Under the pieces are notes generated by a model. The model was not told where the DNA came from. It was given only the letters and a program-made list of their open reading frames with translations, and did not search any database. From Elusimicrobia bacterium GWD2_63_28 (GTDB lineage: Bacteria; Elusimicrobiota; Elusimicrobia; Elusimicrobiales; UBA9959): DNA of 64,000 bases. Positions within the stretch are counted from its first letter, which is position 1; each line of letters starts with the position of its first letter. Location of the stretch: contig MGUI01000065.1 of assembly GCA_001799895.1 (NCBI GenBank), positions 62,001 through 126,000 on the forward strand. The letters are read 5' to 3'. Positions 35,900 through 43,991 of the stretch are shown here, in pieces. The position numbers and the translations under genes were made by a program.

Positions 35900-36574
35900 A
35901 TGGCAAAGATCCTGCGCGCGCTTTTTTCCCCGGAAGTTTCCTGCGCGGCCGCCGCGCTGGTTTTTGGCGCGGCCTGGATGAAGCCGGAGTTTATCGGGAC
36001 GGAGGCCTTCCCGGGCCTTATTTTTTTCTACTTTTTTGAGCTGCTGCTCTTCCTGCACGAAGCCGGCTTCGCCATGGCCGCCTCCTCGCGCAGCCGGGAG
36101 GTTTTCGGCAGCGTAAGGCACGCGGTATTCTACGTCTACGGCATCGCCGCCCTGGTCCTCAACGCCACCCTGGGCTCGCTTTGGCCGCTCGTCCTTTTCC
36201 TTGCCCGGGCGCTGCCTTTATGGCTGGCCCCCGGCATCAACTTTGAAACCCTGACCGATGAAGATGAGGAATGGTTCGACCTGCGCGCGGTACGCTACGG
36301 GGTCCTCCCGCTGCTGCTGTGGGGCGAAAGCTTCTTTCTCGGCCACATCATGTCAGGCGGGTCCGGCGGCATAACGCGGGAGATAGCGGCACAGACCTCG
36401 GACCGCATGTCCGAGATAGTGAAATGGTTCAAGCCGGAAACCATTGCGCCGCTGATAATAGCCGGGGCGGTCTATTACAGTCTGCTGCTGCTGGGCCACC
36501 TTTTCTTCCTTGGGGATGAAGGTCTTTTCATGACTTACCTGCGCCGGAGCGGGCGCCTGAAGCATATAAAATGA
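35900..36574 (+). CDS. Integral membrane protein of unknown function
   Basis: 224 residues with about five to six hydrophobic segments and an acidic loop (FETLTDEDEEWFDLR). Not recognised. The ATG at 35900 is preferred to one at 35891, because the latter lies inside the TATAAT box (35887-35892); the gap of seven bases implies a leaderless message. It is divergent from pstC; the Pho box lies between the two start sites and could touch this promoter as well. Confidence 0.65.
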   Translation: MAKILRALFSPEVSCAAAALVFGAAWMKPEFIGTEAFPGLIFFYFFELLLFLHEAGFAMAASSRSREVFGSVRHAVFYVYGIAALVLNATLGSLWPLVLFLARALPLWLAPGINFETLTDEDEEWFDLRAVRYGVLPLLLWGESFFLGHIMSGGSGGITREIAAQTSDRMSEIVKWFKPETIAPLIIAGAVYYSLLLLGHLFFLGDEGLFMTYLRRSGRLKHIK

Positions 36575-36654
36575 AGACCCCCCGCCTTGCTCCGCGGATT
36601 TTTTCCTGATACGGGGAGCTCCGGCGGAACGTCAGCTGGGATATGCAATGCGCC

Positions 36655-37266
36655 TCAGCGGGCGGGGCCGAAAGCGCGCCTGTAGCGGAACTCAAACACA
36701 GTGCGCATGCAGAAGTAAAAGGCGCCCAGCAGCATAGAACCGAATTGGGCTTCCACGCTCTTAGGCAGCAGCCGGTAGGGCGGGTCGAATACAAAATGCA
36801 GTATCACGCTTCCGGCTGCGATAGCGGCGATGAAAGCCACTATGGAAAAGCCCGCCCTTTGCCCCAGTTCCGCCCTCTTTCCCTCGCCCGCCTCCGTCAC
36901 GGCCAGGGCCTGGCCTGGCAGGGTAACAACCATAGCCAGCAGCAGCTGCATGAAATGCAGTTTAAACCAGAAGAACCAGACCAGCGCGAACAGCGCGTAG
37001 ACAATCCCGTACCCGGCAAGTTCTCCCCGGCTGCCGAAGCCGAACTGCCGCCTGAAATCGCCCATCATCTCGGCGCTGATGCCGAACATCAGCGTCCCGG
37101 TAAGTTCGAACAGGAACCAGTACTTGAAATTTTCAGCTATAGCGGCGGCGCCGCCCCAGTCAAACGCTATCCCCAGCGCGCCATAAAGAAAAAACGGCCA
37201 CAGCAGCGTGTCTACCAGCATGCCCGCCCTGTGCCCGTGTTTGAAGTATTCAGTAAAAGCGCTCAT
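36655..37266 (-). CDS. Integral membrane protein of unknown function
   Basis: 203 residues with about five membrane helices, aromatic-rich (ALVWFFWFKLHFMQ). No family recognised, though size and layout recall the unknown membrane protein encoded at 35900-36574, towards which it is convergent. A TAAAAC box lies six bases before the ATG. No ribosome site is visible. Confidence 0.6.
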   Translation of the reverse strand: MSAFTEYFKHGHRAGMLVDTLLWPFFLYGALGIAFDWGGAAAIAENFKYWFLFELTGTLMFGISAEMMGDFRRQFGFGSRGELAGYGIVYALFALVWFFWFKLHFMQLLLAMVVTLPGQALAVTEAGEGKRAELGQRAGFSIVAFIAAIAAGSVILHFVFDPPYRLLPKSVEAQFGSMLLGAFYFCMRTVFEFRYRRAFGPAR

Positions 37267-37420
37267 AAGTCCGTTTTACGACGGTTCCTGCAATTGTAGG
37301 AAATACGTTCTATTAGCGCCAAGCCCGCGGCAATTTTACTGAGCCCCGCTGAAGGATAAAGCGAAGGCCGGTCAAGCCGGCGTCAATGACGTGAAAATCC
37401 CGGGGATTTGCAGCCAGCGA

Positions 37421-37449
37421 CAAAAAAGACCCCGCCTCATGGCGGGGTC
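37421..37449 (-). terminator. Intrinsic terminator of the barrel-protein gene
   Basis: GACCCCGCC pairs with GGCGGGGTC around TCAT (37428-37449). On the minus strand the stem is followed by TTTTTTG. It ends the amt-barrel unit. The rest of the gap 37267-37427 shows nothing I can name. Confidence 0.85.
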
Positions 37450-37501
37450 TTTCTATCCCGGCTCTCCGGAAGCTGCAACAGCAGCGCCGGGCTAGTCCAC
37501 G

Positions 37502-38233
37502 TTACCAGAGATTGATATCCAGCTGCACCGTGTAGGTATTGGCGCCGGCTATCTTGTCGTTGTTATAGACGTCATAGCCGAAGATAACGCTGGTATTGGG
37601 AGAGAAGGCCCAGGACAGACCGAAGCTCAGCGCGCCCAGTGCGGAATCCCCGCCCTGGTAGTCCACCGCAGCCCAAAGCTTGTCGGAAACCTCGCTGAGG
37701 GTCCTGTCCCAGGACAGTAGCAGACCGGTATTCTCCTTGTCGCCGTTCTCGTCCACCAGCACCTTGTCGTTGCCGGAGTAGTAGCCGGCGGAGAAGCGGC
37801 CGAGCTTGCCCACATTCTTGGCGGCAAGGCCGTAAACGATGTTCTGGTCGGTCACGTCTTTCTTGGTGCCGAAGTTGTAGCCGCCCAGCGCCAGCGCCGG
37901 GCTGCCGGCGAAAGCGGAGCCTTCGGGCGTGCCTACCTTGGCGTGCAGGTAAAGGGGGTCGCTGTCGGCGGCCACGCCGGCGCGCATCAGGTCGAAGCCG
38001 ACCTCGGCCTGCACCTTCTCATAGGGCAGCACGCCCAAGGTGGGACCGATCACGAACAGCGGGGCCTTCCAGTTGCCGGCTGTTTCCTTTTCGGAGGACA
38101 CGTAGTTATCCACATTCAGGTGCACGCTCTTGAATTTCTGCACGTCGGTGGACGGGATCCAGACCTGGGTGGACGGGGTGGCCCAGACGCAAGCCGGGAT
38201 CGACAACAGTACCGCTATTAATATTTTCTTCAT
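37502..38233 (-). CDS. Predicted outer-membrane or periplasmic beta-strand protein next to amt
   Basis: 243 residues with a signal peptide (about 1-18, ending VWA). The mature part is a series of amphipathic strands (GRFSAGYYSGNDKVLV, TGLLLSWDRTL, LWAAVDYQGG, ALSFGLSWAFSPNTSVIFGYDVYN) ending in an aromatic residue (LDINLW), as in barrel proteins. An AAGGAG ribosome site precedes it. It follows amt by about 75 bp on the same strand and may be an outer-membrane entry route for the same nitrogen source; this is inference. Confidence 0.65.
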   Translation of the reverse strand: MKKILIAVLLSIPACVWATPSTQVWIPSTDVQKFKSVHLNVDNYVSSEKETAGNWKAPLFVIGPTLGVLPYEKVQAEVGFDLMRAGVAADSDPLYLHAKVGTPEGSAFAGSPALALGGYNFGTKKDVTDQNIVYGLAAKNVGKLGRFSAGYYSGNDKVLVDENGDKENTGLLLSWDRTLSEVSDKLWAAVDYQGGDSALGALSFGLSWAFSPNTSVIFGYDVYNNDKIAGANTYTVQLDINLW

Positions 38234-38257
38234 TGTTTTTTCTCCTTAAATTTGTCG

Positions 38258-38297
38258 CGCGCCCGTCCCGGGGTTAGGGGGGTATGGGACGGGCGCG
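38258..38297. repeat. Inverted repeat between amt and the barrel gene
   Basis: CGCGCCCGTCCC (38258-38269) and GGGACGGGCGCG (38286-38297) are perfect 12-bp arms with a 16-base loop. No U-run follows on either strand, so it may stabilise or partly attenuate the amt message instead of ending it. Confidence 0.7.
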
Positions 38298-38308
38298 AGA
38301 GCGAATCC

Positions 38309-39517
38309 TCAGTGCAGGTAAGCGGTTTCGCCGTGCTGCACTTCGTCCATGCCGGCCTCTTCCTCTTTCCCGGTGGTCTTCACCGGGGTGAAGACATTGA
38401 TGAGGTGAAGCGCCGCGTAGGAGAAGACGAAGGCGTACAGCGCGGTGCCGAACACCGCCGCCACCTGCTTGCCGAAGAAGGCCGCGCCGCCGTGGTACAG
38501 GCCGTTGGCCCCCGCGGCGTTGACCGCCGTGGTGCCGAACACGCCGAGCAGGATCACGCCCAGCACTCCGCCCACGCCGTGCACGCCCCACACGTCAAGC
38601 GCGTCGTCCCAGCCCAGTTTATTCTTCAGATGGACGGCCAGGTAGCAGACCAGGCTGGCCATGATGCCGATGAACACCGCCGCCTTGGTGGTGACGAAAC
38701 CGGCCCCCGGGGTGATGGTGGCCAGGCCCGCTATGGAACCGGTCAGCAGCCCCAGAAACTTGGGTTTACCCTCGAAGAACCAGGAGACCGCCAGCCAGGT
38801 GACGGCCGCGAAAGAGGCCGCGATGTCGGTATTCACGAAAGCGAGCACCGTGACCGCGTCCACCTTGAGTTCGCTGCCGGCGTTAAAGCCGTACCACCCG
38901 AACCAGAGCAGGCCCGTGCCCAGCGCCACCAGCGGTATGCTGTGCGGCGCATCGGTCACTTTGCGCTTGCCCACGAAGAACACCGAGGCCAGCGCCGCGA
39001 AGCCCGCCGTGGCGTGCACCACTATGCCGCCGGCGAAGTCCAGCACGCCCCACTTGGCCAGCGCGCCGCCGCCCCACACCATGTGGACGAGAGGGAAGTA
39101 TACGCAGATCAGCCAGAGCACCAGGAACACCAGGTAGGCCTTGAAGTTGATGCGGTTGGTGAACGCGCCTGTTATGAGCGCCGGGGTGATCTGGGCGAAC
39201 ATCATCTGGTAGGCGAAGAACACCAGGAGCGGGATGCTGCTGGAACCGGCGAAGACGGTGTTGAGGTCCACGCCGCGCAGGAAGGCCATGTCCAGGTTGC
39301 CGATGATAGCGCCCTCGCCGCCCGAGAAGCACAGCGAGTAGCCGAAAGCGTACCACAGCACCGTGGTTATGCCCAGCGAGACGAAACTCTGCATCATGAT
39401 GGCCAGCACGCTCTTGCGGCCTACGAGCCCGCCGTAGAAGAAGGCGAGGCCGGGGGTCATGAGCATGACGAGGCTGGTCGACACGAGCATGAACCCGGTA
39501 TTTCCGGTATCGAACAT
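38309..39517 (-). CDS. amt: Ammonium transporter
   Basis: 402 residues from the ATG at 39517, which has GGAGGG seven bases upstream; a longer reading to 39565 has none. The Amt signature DFAGGIVVHATAGFAALASVF and PLVHMVWGGGALAKWGVLDFAGG blocks are present. Pore residues lie in VHATAG and HGVGGVLGVILLGVFG. About eleven helices. It conducts ammonia/ammonium across the inner membrane. No glnB/glnK gene accompanies it here, which is unusual. Confidence 0.95.
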   Translation of the reverse strand: MFDTGNTGFMLVSTSLVMLMTPGLAFFYGGLVGRKSVLAIMMQSFVSLGITTVLWYAFGYSLCFSGGEGAIIGNLDMAFLRGVDLNTVFAGSSSIPLLVFFAYQMMFAQITPALITGAFTNRINFKAYLVFLVLWLICVYFPLVHMVWGGGALAKWGVLDFAGGIVVHATAGFAALASVFFVGKRKVTDAPHSIPLVALGTGLLWFGWYGFNAGSELKVDAVTVLAFVNTDIAASFAAVTWLAVSWFFEGKPKFLGLLTGSIAGLATITPGAGFVTTKAAVFIGIMASLVCYLAVHLKNKLGWDDALDVWGVHGVGGVLGVILLGVFGTTAVNAAGANGLYHGGAAFFGKQVAAVFGTALYAFVFSYAALHLINVFTPVKTTGKEEEAGMDEVQHGETAYLH

Positions 39518-39634
39518 AGTATCCCTCCGTTGGTGTACGCGCGCTGACGGCCGCGCTATACCCAATTATAGGGATTGCCGGAGGGGCGAGGTATCAGGGA
39601 TTCCCTGAGAGTATAGGGAGAAATACCTTACACG

Positions 39635-40282
39635 CTACAGGCTTATCAGGCCTTCCTTGACGGCGTAGCGGGTAAGGCCGGCAATGCTGGTGATGGCGAG
39701 TTTCTCCATGATCTTCTTGCGGTGGGTCTCCACGGTCTTCACGCTGAGGGAGAGTTTATGCGATATTTCCTTAGTGCGCAGGCCTTCGGCCAGCAGCTGC
39801 AGCACCTCGCGCTCGCGGGCGGACAGCAGGGTGAATACGCTGCGCGGGTCTCGCGGCGGGCTCTTGATGTAATCGCCGAGCACTATGCTGGTAATGCCGG
39901 CGCTGAGGAAGTATCGGCCGCAGCTGACGGCCTTGATGGCGTCCATTAACTCTTCGAAGGCGGAATCTTTGAGCAGGTAGGCGCGCGCGCCGGCTTTGAA
40001 GATCTCGGTGACGTACTTGCGGTCGTTATGCATGGACAGCGCTATAACGCGGGCGGATTTCTTAACCTTGGCCAGCTTGCGGGCGGCCTCTATGCCGTTG
40101 AGCCCGGGCATGGAAATATCCATTATCACGATGTCCGGCGACAGGTCCCTCGCCAGTTTCACGGCCTCCAGTCCGTCGCGGGCTCCGCCCACGACCTTAA
40201 CTCCGGGCTGCCCCTCCAGCAGGGCGCGCAGGCCTTCGCGGAAAATTTTATGGTCGTCGCAGATGAGGATTTTCTTTTCCAT
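39635..40282 (-). CDS. NarL/FixJ-type response regulator
   Basis: 215 residues. Receiver domain with D55 in IVIMDISMPG, T/S switch in VIALSM and K in YLLKDSA. A LuxR-type helix-turn-helix at the C-terminus: LSAREREVLQLLAEGLRTKEISHKLSLSVKTVETHRKKIMEKL. Its start lies inside the end of the histidine kinase gene (35-bp overlap), so they are a coupled pair. Target genes are unknown; amt is the next gene downstream on the same strand. Confidence 0.92.
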   Translation of the reverse strand: MEKKILICDDHKIFREGLRALLEGQPGVKVVGGARDGLEAVKLARDLSPDIVIMDISMPGLNGIEAARKLAKVKKSARVIALSMHNDRKYVTEIFKAGARAYLLKDSAFEELMDAIKAVSCGRYFLSAGITSIVLGDYIKSPPRDPRSVFTLLSAREREVLQLLAEGLRTKEISHKLSLSVKTVETHRKKIMEKLAITSIAGLTRYAVKEGLISL

Positions 40283-41555
40283 GTGTTTTGCCTTTGCCCA
40301 GCTGGGCGGTTATAACGGCCAGCGTGCCAGCGCCCGGGCTGGTGCTCAGGCGGAACGCGCCGCCCAGGTGCGAGACCTTTTCCCGGATGGAGAACAGGCC
40401 GAAGCCCCGGCGGTCGGTGCCGTAGCCGGCGGCGGCCCCGGCGGTAAACCCCCGGCCATTGTCGCGCACGGTGACGGCTATTTTGCCAGCGGCGCGGCGC
40501 ACGCGCACGCGCACCACGGTCGCCTTGGCATGTTTTACCGCGTTCATCAGCAGTTCGCGCACCGCCTTGAAGATCAGTACGCTGGTCTCAGTGGGCAGCG
40601 GTTTGTTCTTGCCGTCGCCGCTGAAATCCACCCGCAGGCCGTGCCGCTTGCGCGTATCCTCGGCCAGGCGCTCCAGGGCGCTCTCTAGCCCCAGCTCGTA
40701 GAGTATCGGCGAGGCCAGCTGGAAGGTGAGGCTGCGCGTGGCGAGGATGGCCTCGTCGATAAAAGAGGTGAGGTCTTTGAGGCCGCCGGCGGCGTCGGGG
40801 CCGGCGCAAAGGCCGCGCAGCGCGCCGGTCTTCATCTTGGCCATGGCCAGCGTCTGGCCTATCACGTCGTGCAGGTCGGTGGCTATCTCGCGGCGCTCGC
40901 GCTCTTCGGTAAGTATCAGCTCCGCGGAAAGGCCGCGCAGCTTCTCTTGGTAGGACAGGATCTCTTTCTGGCGTAGCTCGCGCTCGCGGACTTCGGCCTT
41001 CAGGGCGGTATTGAGTTTTTGAAGTTCGGCGGTGCGCTCCTTGACGCGCTTCTCAAGGTCTTTGTGCGCGTCGAGCAGGGCCCTGGACGCGAGCTTGCGC
41101 TCGAAGTAGACGCGCAGCATGTCCGCCAGGGAATTTATGAGGTTGCGCTCTTCCGCCAGGAAGGGGCCCTCAGACTCCGGCGGCATTTTCTTCAGGTAAT
41201 ACACTTCCACGCGGCCCGAGAGCTCGGGGCTGACGCGGAAATCGCAGGCCTGCAGCCAGCGGGTCCGCCTGAATCCCGGGGTGCGGCTTTCGCAATCCCC
41301 CAGCAGCACGCGGCCCGCAGTTATCTCGGGGTACTGCCAGGCGGGCGGAATAAGCCGGACTATCCGGTCCAGCACCTCGCTGGTGGTAAGCTGGTCGTCC
41401 TGCAGCACACAAACGGTGGAGTGCAGGGCGGTAAGTTCCTTTACACGCTCGCGCAGGGCGTGTATGACCTCGTTCTTGGGGACCTGCGGGTGCAGGGCGT
41501 GTATGGCCTGGGAGGGCTTGAGCAGCCTGGTGCGTGCTTTACGGGCAGGGGGCAT
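40248..41555 (-). CDS. NarX/DegS-type sensor histidine kinase
   Basis: About 435 residues. The N-terminal 150 residues look like a GAF-type sensory domain with no membrane helix, so the sensor is probably cytosolic. A coiled coil follows (KRVKERTAELQKLNTALKAEVRERELRQKE). The HisKA_3 site is EERERREIATDLHDVIGQ, about residue 229 from this start, and a HATPase domain has DNGRGF and GFGLFSIREKVSHLGG. The ATG at 41555 is chosen because a TAAACT box ends seven bases before it. Confidence 0.88.
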   Translation of the reverse strand: MPPARKARTRLLKPSQAIHALHPQVPKNEVIHALRERVKELTALHSTVCVLQDDQLTTSEVLDRIVRLIPPAWQYPEITAGRVLLGDCESRTPGFRRTRWLQACDFRVSPELSGRVEVYYLKKMPPESEGPFLAEERNLINSLADMLRVYFERKLASRALLDAHKDLEKRVKERTAELQKLNTALKAEVRERELRQKEILSYQEKLRGLSAELILTEERERREIATDLHDVIGQTLAMAKMKTGALRGLCAGPDAAGGLKDLTSFIDEAILATRSLTFQLASPILYELGLESALERLAEDTRKRHGLRVDFSGDGKNKPLPTETSVLIFKAVRELLMNAVKHAKATVVRVRVRRAAGKIAVTVRDNGRGFTAGAAAGYGTDRRGFGLFSIREKVSHLGGAFRLSTSPGAGTLAVITAQLGKGKTHGKENPHLRRP

Positions 41556-41594
41556 CACCGTCAGTTTACAATATATCCCCGTCGGGGCCAAAAG

Positions 41595-41619
41595 AAAGGC
41601 CGGCGGGGAGCCGGCCTTT
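41595..41619 (-). terminator. Intrinsic terminator after pstS
   Basis: AAAGGCCGGC (41595-41604) pairs with GCCGGCCTTT (41610-41619) around GGGGA, followed on the minus strand by CTTTT. It closes the porin-pstS operon just upstream of the histidine kinase promoter. Confidence 0.8.
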
Positions 41620-41638
41620 CGCTTTGCGGAGCGGCGGC

Positions 41639-42439
41639 TTATTTCAGACCGACGAAGCCCTCTTCGGAGACTATCTTCTGGCCCTCGGGGCCCTTCAGGA
41701 AGTCGATGAACTTCTTGATGTCCCCCTGCGGCGCGCCCACGGTGTACATGAACAGCGGCCGGGAGATGGCGTACTTGTTGCGCAGCACCGAGTTCTTGTC
41801 GGGCATCACGCCGTCCACCGCTATGGCTTTCACGGAATCGGTGACATAGCCCAGGCCCACGTAGCCGATGGCGCCCGGCGTGCGGGCCACTATGCTGGCT
41901 ATGCCCTGGTTGGAGGCCTGCATGATGGCGTCGGGGCGCACCTTCTTCTTGTCGAGCACCAGCTCGCTGAAGGCCTCGAAGGTGCCGCTGGCGCTATCGC
42001 GCGATATGACCACCACCTTCAGGTCGGGGCCGCCGATCTCTTTCCAGTTCTTCACGCGGGTGGTGTAGAGCTGTTTAATCTGCGCGCGCGTCAGGCCCTT
42101 CAGCGGGTTGGACGGGTGCAGGATATGCGAGATGCCGTCCATGGCTATGATATGGGCCTTCAGGTCGCGCCCTTTCTTGGAGGCCTTCTCCAGTTCCGCG
42201 GGCTTGATGGCGCGCGAGGCGTCGGCTATGTCGCAGGTGCCGTCTATGATAGAGGCTATGCCCACGCCCGAGCCACCGCCGCGCACCGAAAGGTCAGCGT
42301 CGGGGTTCTGTTTCATGAAGACCTCGGCGGCCCGCTGAGCTATGGGCAGCACCGTGGTGGAGCCTTCCAGCACTATCTTGCCGGCGCTGGCCTGGGCGGC
42401 CAGGCCGAGCAGCATTACGATGGTTATAAGTTTTTTCAT
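41639..42439 (-). CDS. pstS: Phosphate-binding periplasmic protein
   Basis: 266 residues with a signal peptide ending QASA. LEGSTTVLPIAQRAAEVFMKQNP, the phosphate loop SVRGGGSGVGIASI, SRDSASGTFEAFSE and ARTPGAIGYVGLGYV are PstS blocks. It hands phosphate to PstCA. It sits in an operon with the upstream porin, away from pstCAB. An AGGAG ribosome site precedes it. Confidence 0.94.
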   Translation of the reverse strand: MKKLITIVMLLGLAAQASAGKIVLEGSTTVLPIAQRAAEVFMKQNPDADLSVRGGGSGVGIASIIDGTCDIADASRAIKPAELEKASKKGRDLKAHIIAMDGISHILHPSNPLKGLTRAQIKQLYTTRVKNWKEIGGPDLKVVVISRDSASGTFEAFSELVLDKKKVRPDAIMQASNQGIASIVARTPGAIGYVGLGYVTDSVKAIAVDGVMPDKNSVLRNKYAISRPLFMYTVGAPQGDIKKFIDFLKGPEGQKIVSEEGFVGLK

Positions 42440-42460
42440 TTTAGTCTCCTATTATGTTCT

Positions 42461-43741
42461 TTAGAATTTCAGGTTGATGTCGGCCTGGAACAGCTTTTCT
42501 TTTTTCAGACCCCCGGCTATGGGCTGCGTCTGGTAATAGTCCAGGTCTATGGCGAAGGAACGCAGCAGGCCCAGCGTCAGCAGCACCTCGTGGCCCTTCA
42601 CGTTGACGGCGCCGCCGTAGAAGTCGGAGTCGGGGTAATTGTCCAGCCAGGCGTCCTTCTGCAGGCGGCGCAGGGAGTAGCGCAGCTGCCACTGCCCGGC
42701 GTCCTCCACCTTGCGCTGGCCCACCTTGAACCCCGCTATCCAGCCCTCGGAGTTCTTGCCGTGGTCGAGCGACTTTATATAGTTGCCGAAAAGCCCGGTG
42801 TAGCTGACATTGTAGCCCAGCAGGGAAGTGACCAGCGGCAGCGACACGGGCTCCAGGATATTGGCGTTGAGCTCTATTTCCGGGCTGATCGCGTCGTAGC
42901 TGTACTTGTACTGGCCGCTCACCAGGGTATTTGATTTCTGATAACCGTCCGTGGTGGAAGGGCGGTGTGCCAGCTCCGAAGAGTGCTCTATATTGTTGAA
43001 CGCGTACACCGCTGCCCCGGCTTTCATATCATAGACGCCGTCATTGTCGCGCCAGGTCACGCCGGGCTGGGCGAAGAGCATATACGGATCCTTGGGATCC
43101 GAGGAAGATTCCGCCAGGGCCATGAAACCCGCATTGGCGAAGATATCCCAGTTATAGTTCACCGGCAGGCTGACGCGGGCGCTGAGGCCTTCCATGTTCA
43201 CGTCGGTATCCCACAGCATGTCGCTGGTAAGCCACAGCGGGTTCTTGGTGCGGCCGGCCGTGAGGGCCAGGTTGTCGCTGGCGTTGTATTCGGCGAAGAC
43301 ATAGTCTATCCACAGGCTCTTCTTGGCGTTATTGTCGCCGAAGGTCTGGTTGGTGGAGCGCGGGTCAGTGCTGGAGCCGCTGGCGAAGCCGAAGCCCATG
43401 TACACCTTTTCGTTCACCTTGGCGTCGGCGAAGAAGCGCAGGCGGAAGCGCCCGCGGTGCTGGGTCAGGGCCTTGTTGTGGTTGTCGTTGAACTGGTAGC
43501 GCAGGCGAACGTCGCCGCGCAGCTTCATGGTCTGCAGCCACAGCGGCAGCGTGGCGTGGCGCTGCTGGGAGATTTCTTTCTTTACCTCTTCCTGCGTGCC
43601 GACGCGGATCTCCTGCGCCTCGCCGGGGTCTATCACGTTCTTTTCCACCAGCCGGTCGAGCAGCAGATCCAGTTCGCCGGCGCGGGCGGGCATGGCCGCC
43701 GAGAAAAACAGAACCGCGAGCATGAGTTGGGTGAATTTCAT
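42461..43741 (-). CDS. Putative phosphate-regulated outer-membrane porin
   Basis: 426 residues with a signal peptide (about 1-21). A helical stretch (LDLLLDRLVEKNVIDPGEAQEI, then KKEISQQRH) is followed by many barrel strands (MKLRGDVRLRYQF, GRFRLRFFADAKV, LALTAGRTKNPLW) and a terminal LFQADINLKF. This fits the putative porin family often seen beside pst genes. Operon with pstS; leaderless start six bases after a TAGACT box; four-repeat Pho box upstream. It should admit phosphate through the outer membrane. Confidence 0.85.
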   Translation of the reverse strand: MKFTQLMLAVLFFSAAMPARAGELDLLLDRLVEKNVIDPGEAQEIRVGTQEEVKKEISQQRHATLPLWLQTMKLRGDVRLRYQFNDNHNKALTQHRGRFRLRFFADAKVNEKVYMGFGFASGSSTDPRSTNQTFGDNNAKKSLWIDYVFAEYNASDNLALTAGRTKNPLWLTSDMLWDTDVNMEGLSARVSLPVNYNWDIFANAGFMALAESSSDPKDPYMLFAQPGVTWRDNDGVYDMKAGAAVYAFNNIEHSSELAHRPSTTDGYQKSNTLVSGQYKYSYDAISPEIELNANILEPVSLPLVTSLLGYNVSYTGLFGNYIKSLDHGKNSEGWIAGFKVGQRKVEDAGQWQLRYSLRRLQKDAWLDNYPDSDFYGGAVNVKGHEVLLTLGLLRSFAIDLDYYQTQPIAGGLKKEKLFQADINLKF

Positions 43742-43747
43742 GCCTAT

Positions 43748-43801
43748 AGTCTAGGAAAGCCGCGTCAAAGCGGCGTGAAGCGCGGGTAAAATGCGGGTAA
43801 A
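43748..43801 (-). promoter_or_regulatory. Pho box and -10 of the porin-pstS operon
   Basis: Minus-strand units from 43801 to 43758: TTTACCCGCAT, TTTACCCGCGC, TTCACGCCGCT, TTGACGCGGCT, then TTCC and TAGACT (43753-43748). The start codon at 43741 follows after six bases. The sequence from the last repeat to the ATG is nearly the same as at pstC. Confidence 0.85.
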
Positions 43802-43804
43802 TCC

Positions 43805-43888
43805 AGGGGACGTTGATTCCTAATTCCTAATTTCCATACTTAAAATAAGGCTATCGCGAATTTTAGGAATTAGGAATCAACGTCCCCT
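43805..43888. repeat. Perfect inverted repeat element, 26-bp arms
   Basis: Left arm 43805-43830 and right arm 43863-43888 are exact reverse complements starting AGGGGACGTTGAT and holding a tandem TTCCTAA/TTCCTAA. The spacer is 32 bp. It lies directly beyond the Pho box of the porin promoter. The solo arm at 6119-6144 is identical to its right arm. Confidence 0.9.
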
Positions 43889-43953
43889 CCATCTGGCGCA
43901 CGCACCAGGCAGGCGGCCCGGGAGCGGGTCTTCTTTTGAAATGGCGGCGGCAC

Positions 43954-43982
43954 TTAAATTATAGGCGCGCGCCTGCTATAAT
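43954..43982 (+). promoter_or_regulatory. Promoter of the radical SAM gene
   Basis: TTAAAT (43954-43959), a 17-bp spacer and TATAAT (43977-43982). The ATG at 43992 is nine bases after the -10 box, so little or no leader is expected. Confidence 0.6.
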
Positions 43983-43991
43983 TATTTGCAG

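Noticed and set aside
36655..37266. Second DUF6498 protein
   Set aside because: Size and helices are similar to the 922-1581 protein, but the WLES and SHGxSF motifs are missing.
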